Source: Pseudomonadota bacterium (lineage in GTDB: Bacteria; Pseudomonadota; Alphaproteobacteria; Rhizobiales; Rhizobiaceae). From it: a stretch of DNA of 6,588 nt. Location: contig JAEYTV010000365.1 of assembly GCA_023433855.1 (NCBI GenBank), positions 1-6,588 of the forward strand. The letters run 5' to 3'. The stretch's first letter is position 1. Each line of letters starts with the position of its first letter. A program made the translations under genes and the position numbers. The notes beneath the pieces were generated by a model, which searched no databases, had not been told where the DNA came from, and saw only the letters and a list, made by a program, of their open reading frames with translations. Positions 5,240-6,588 of this stretch are shown here, in pieces.

Positions 5240-6349
5240 ATGGAGACGTGTCGCTTGCGCCAGACAGGCATTCTTCCCGATACCGAGATCGCCGCGCTGT
5301 TCGAAAGCGGCGCCCTGGCGACGCCGCGCCCGCTCGACGCCGACCAGATACAGCCCGCCAGCCTGGATTTGAGGCTGGGCGAGAAAGCCTGGCGCGTGCG
5401 TGCGAGCTTCTTGCCGGGACCCGCGCACAAGGTGGCGGACAAGCTCCAACGGCTCCAACTGCACGAGATCGACCTTGGCCCCGGCGCGGTGCTGGAGACA
5501 GGCTGCGTCTACATCGTGCCGCTGCTCGAAAGCCTGAACCTGCCGGCCGGCATCTCGGCCTCCGCCAATCCGAAGAGCTCGACCGGCCGCCTCGACATCT
5601 TCACCCGCGTCATGACCGACCACGGCCAGGAGTTCGACAAGATACCCGCTGGCTATTCCGGCCCGCTCTATCTGGAGGTCAGCCCGCGCACCTTCCCGAT
5701 TGTCGCGCGCACCGGCTCGCGCCTCTCGCAGATACGCTTCCGCACCGGCAATGCGCTTCTGTCCGAAGGCGAGCTCGAAATCCTGCACCGCGCCGAGACG
5801 CTGGTCGCCACCGAGCCGCCGAACATCTCGGGCGGCGGCATCGCGCTCTCGATCGATCTCAGCGGCGAGAAGGGCGCTCTCATCGGCTATCGCGGCAAGC
5901 ACCACACAGGGCTTGTCGACGTCGACAAGCGCAATGCGCATGACGTGCTCGATTTCTGGGAGCCGCTCTACAATCACGGCGCGCCGGAGCTCGTGCTCGA
6001 CCCCGACGAATTCTACATCCTCGTCAGCCAGGAGGCGGTGCACGTGCCGCCGCTCTACGCCGCCGAGATGACGCCCTACGACCCGCTGGTCGGCGAATTC
6101 CGCGTCCACTATGCCGGCTTCTTCGATCCGGGCTTTGGCCATTCGGAGGCCGGCGGCACCGGCAGCCGCGCCGTGCTTGAGGTCAGGAGCCACGAAGTGC
6201 CCTTCATCCTCGAGCACGGCCAGATCGTCGGCCGTCTCGTCTACGAGCACATGCTGAAACGGCCGAAGGCCCTTTACGGCACCGATCTCGGCTCGAACTA
6301 CCAGGCGCAGGGCCTGAAACTGTCGAAGCATTTTCGTCCACCCGGCTGA
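5240..6349 (+). CDS. dcd: 2'-deoxycytidine 5'-triphosphate deaminase, long two-domain form
   Basis: It deaminates dCTP to dUTP, feeding dUMP and thymidylate synthesis in the cytosol. The protein is 369 residues from the ATG at 5240, about twice the E. coli enzyme, and has two dUTPase-like halves. The first carries QIQPASLDLRLG (36-47), ANPKSSTGRLDIF (109-121), GYSGPLYLEV (138-147) with the likely catalytic glutamate E146, and SRLSQIRF (160-167). The second (about 225-369) carries HVPPLYAAEMTPYDPLVGEF, YAGFFDPGFGH and SRAVLEVRSHEVPF but no SSxGR. From memory this is the usual architecture in Rhizobium and Brucella. Start codons at 5198, 5234, 5240 and a TTG at 5255 (GGAG nine bases upstream) are all possible; relatives begin just before TGILPD, favouring 5240 or 5255. 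A transport gene follows 53 bases downstream. Confidence 0.92.
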   Translation: METCRLRQTGILPDTEIAALFESGALATPRPLDADQIQPASLDLRLGEKAWRVRASFLPGPAHKVADKLQRLQLHEIDLGPGAVLETGCVYIVPLLESLNLPAGISASANPKSSTGRLDIFTRVMTDHGQEFDKIPAGYSGPLYLEVSPRTFPIVARTGSRLSQIRFRTGNALLSEGELEILHRAETLVATEPPNISGGGIALSIDLSGEKGALIGYRGKHHTGLVDVDKRNAHDVLDFWEPLYNHGAPELVLDPDEFYILVSQEAVHVPPLYAAEMTPYDPLVGEFRVHYAGFFDPGFGHSEAGGTGSRAVLEVRSHEVPFILEHGQIVGRLVYEHMLKRPKALYGTDLGSNYQAQGLKLSKHFRPPG

Positions 6350-6402
6350 TTTACGGGTTAGGCTTGCCTCCGACGACACGACGAATTGAGAACCCATCGC
6401 TG

Positions 6403-6588
6403 ATGTCCAAGTTCGTCCGCCTTGCCGTGGCGGTCTTCGCGGCTGTCTTCTCCCTTCAGGCCTCGGCCCAGGAGAAGCTGACCATCGGGACGGAGGGCGC
6501 CTATCCTCCCTTCAACAATCTGACTGCCGACGGCGAGCTTGTCGGTTTCGACATCGACATTGCCACGGCGCTGTGCGCGCGCCTGGCG
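6403..6588 (+). CDS. Amino-acid ABC transporter substrate-binding protein, N-terminal part
   Basis: The first 62 codons of a periplasmic solute-binding protein of family 3; the gene runs off the right edge. MSKFVR is followed by a hydrophobic stretch (LAVAVFAAVFSLQ) and ASA-QEK, a typical signal-peptidase I site after residue 21. The mature start LTIGTEGAYPPFNNLTADG and VGFDIDIATALCARL are the standard opening of lysine/arginine/ornithine or histidine-type binding proteins (HisJ/ArgT-like). The exact ligand cannot be read from this part. It would deliver a polar amino acid to an inner-membrane permease. No good Shine-Dalgarno or terminator lies in the 53 bases after dcd, so co-transcription with dcd cannot be excluded. 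Confidence 0.9.
   Translation, partial: MSKFVRLAVAVFAAVFSLQASAQEKLTIGTEGAYPPFNNLTADGELVGFDIDIATALCARLA

Noticed and set aside
3717..5240. 507-codon open frame on the plus strand
   Set aside because: It is antisense to metZ over nearly its whole length, runs through the metZ terminator and riboswitch, and its arginine-rich translation has no motif. Long antisense frames are expected in GC-rich genes.
5159..6397. 412-codon open frame on the minus strand
   Set aside because: It is antisense to dcd, which has clear family motifs. The frame results from GC-rich codon use in dcd.

Overview
The window looks like a chromosome segment of an alphaproteobacterium of the Hyphomicrobiales, most like Mesorhizobium or a close relative. 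Three things point there: high GC in the core genes, a SAM-II riboswitch in front of metZ, and the long two-domain dCTP deaminase typical of that order. No rRNA, tRNA, CRISPR array, insertion sequence or integrase was seen.

Left part (1-3222, minus strand): two surface-polysaccharide genes read leftwards. The first is a 187-residue methyltransferase-like protein (2659-3222). The second is a very large chimeric enzyme with no stop codon that runs off the left edge (1-2595, 865 codons visible). Its order is sugar O-methyltransferase, coiled-coil linker, RgpF-like rhamnan-synthesis domain, then GT2 glycosyltransferase. Its only good start is TTG with a strong Shine-Dalgarno. Base composition here is partly much more AT-rich than the rest, as is common for O-antigen or capsule loci.

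Middle (3223-3809): about 590 bases without a convincing gene. They hold a plus-strand terminator-like hairpin with no gene in front of it (possibly the end of a small RNA), an imperfect palindrome of the type scattered between rhizobial genes, a 16-base palindrome, and a hairpin just after the metZ stop.

Right part (3810-6588): metZ (minus) is preceded by a sigma70-like promoter, a SAM-II aptamer and an intrinsic terminator, in an order that predicts transcriptional attenuation by S-adenosylmethionine. Divergent from it are dcd (plus) and then the first 62 codons of a periplasmic amino-acid-binding protein of an ABC transporter, with a clear signal peptide.

How it fits together: metZ makes homocysteine for methionine and SAM, and SAM feeds back through the riboswitch. 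The two methyltransferase-like proteins on the left would consume SAM while decorating a rhamnose-containing surface glycan. That link is metabolic only; nothing suggests co-regulation. The most unusual items are the methyltransferase-RgpF-GT2 fusion and the aptamer-terminator arrangement before metZ.
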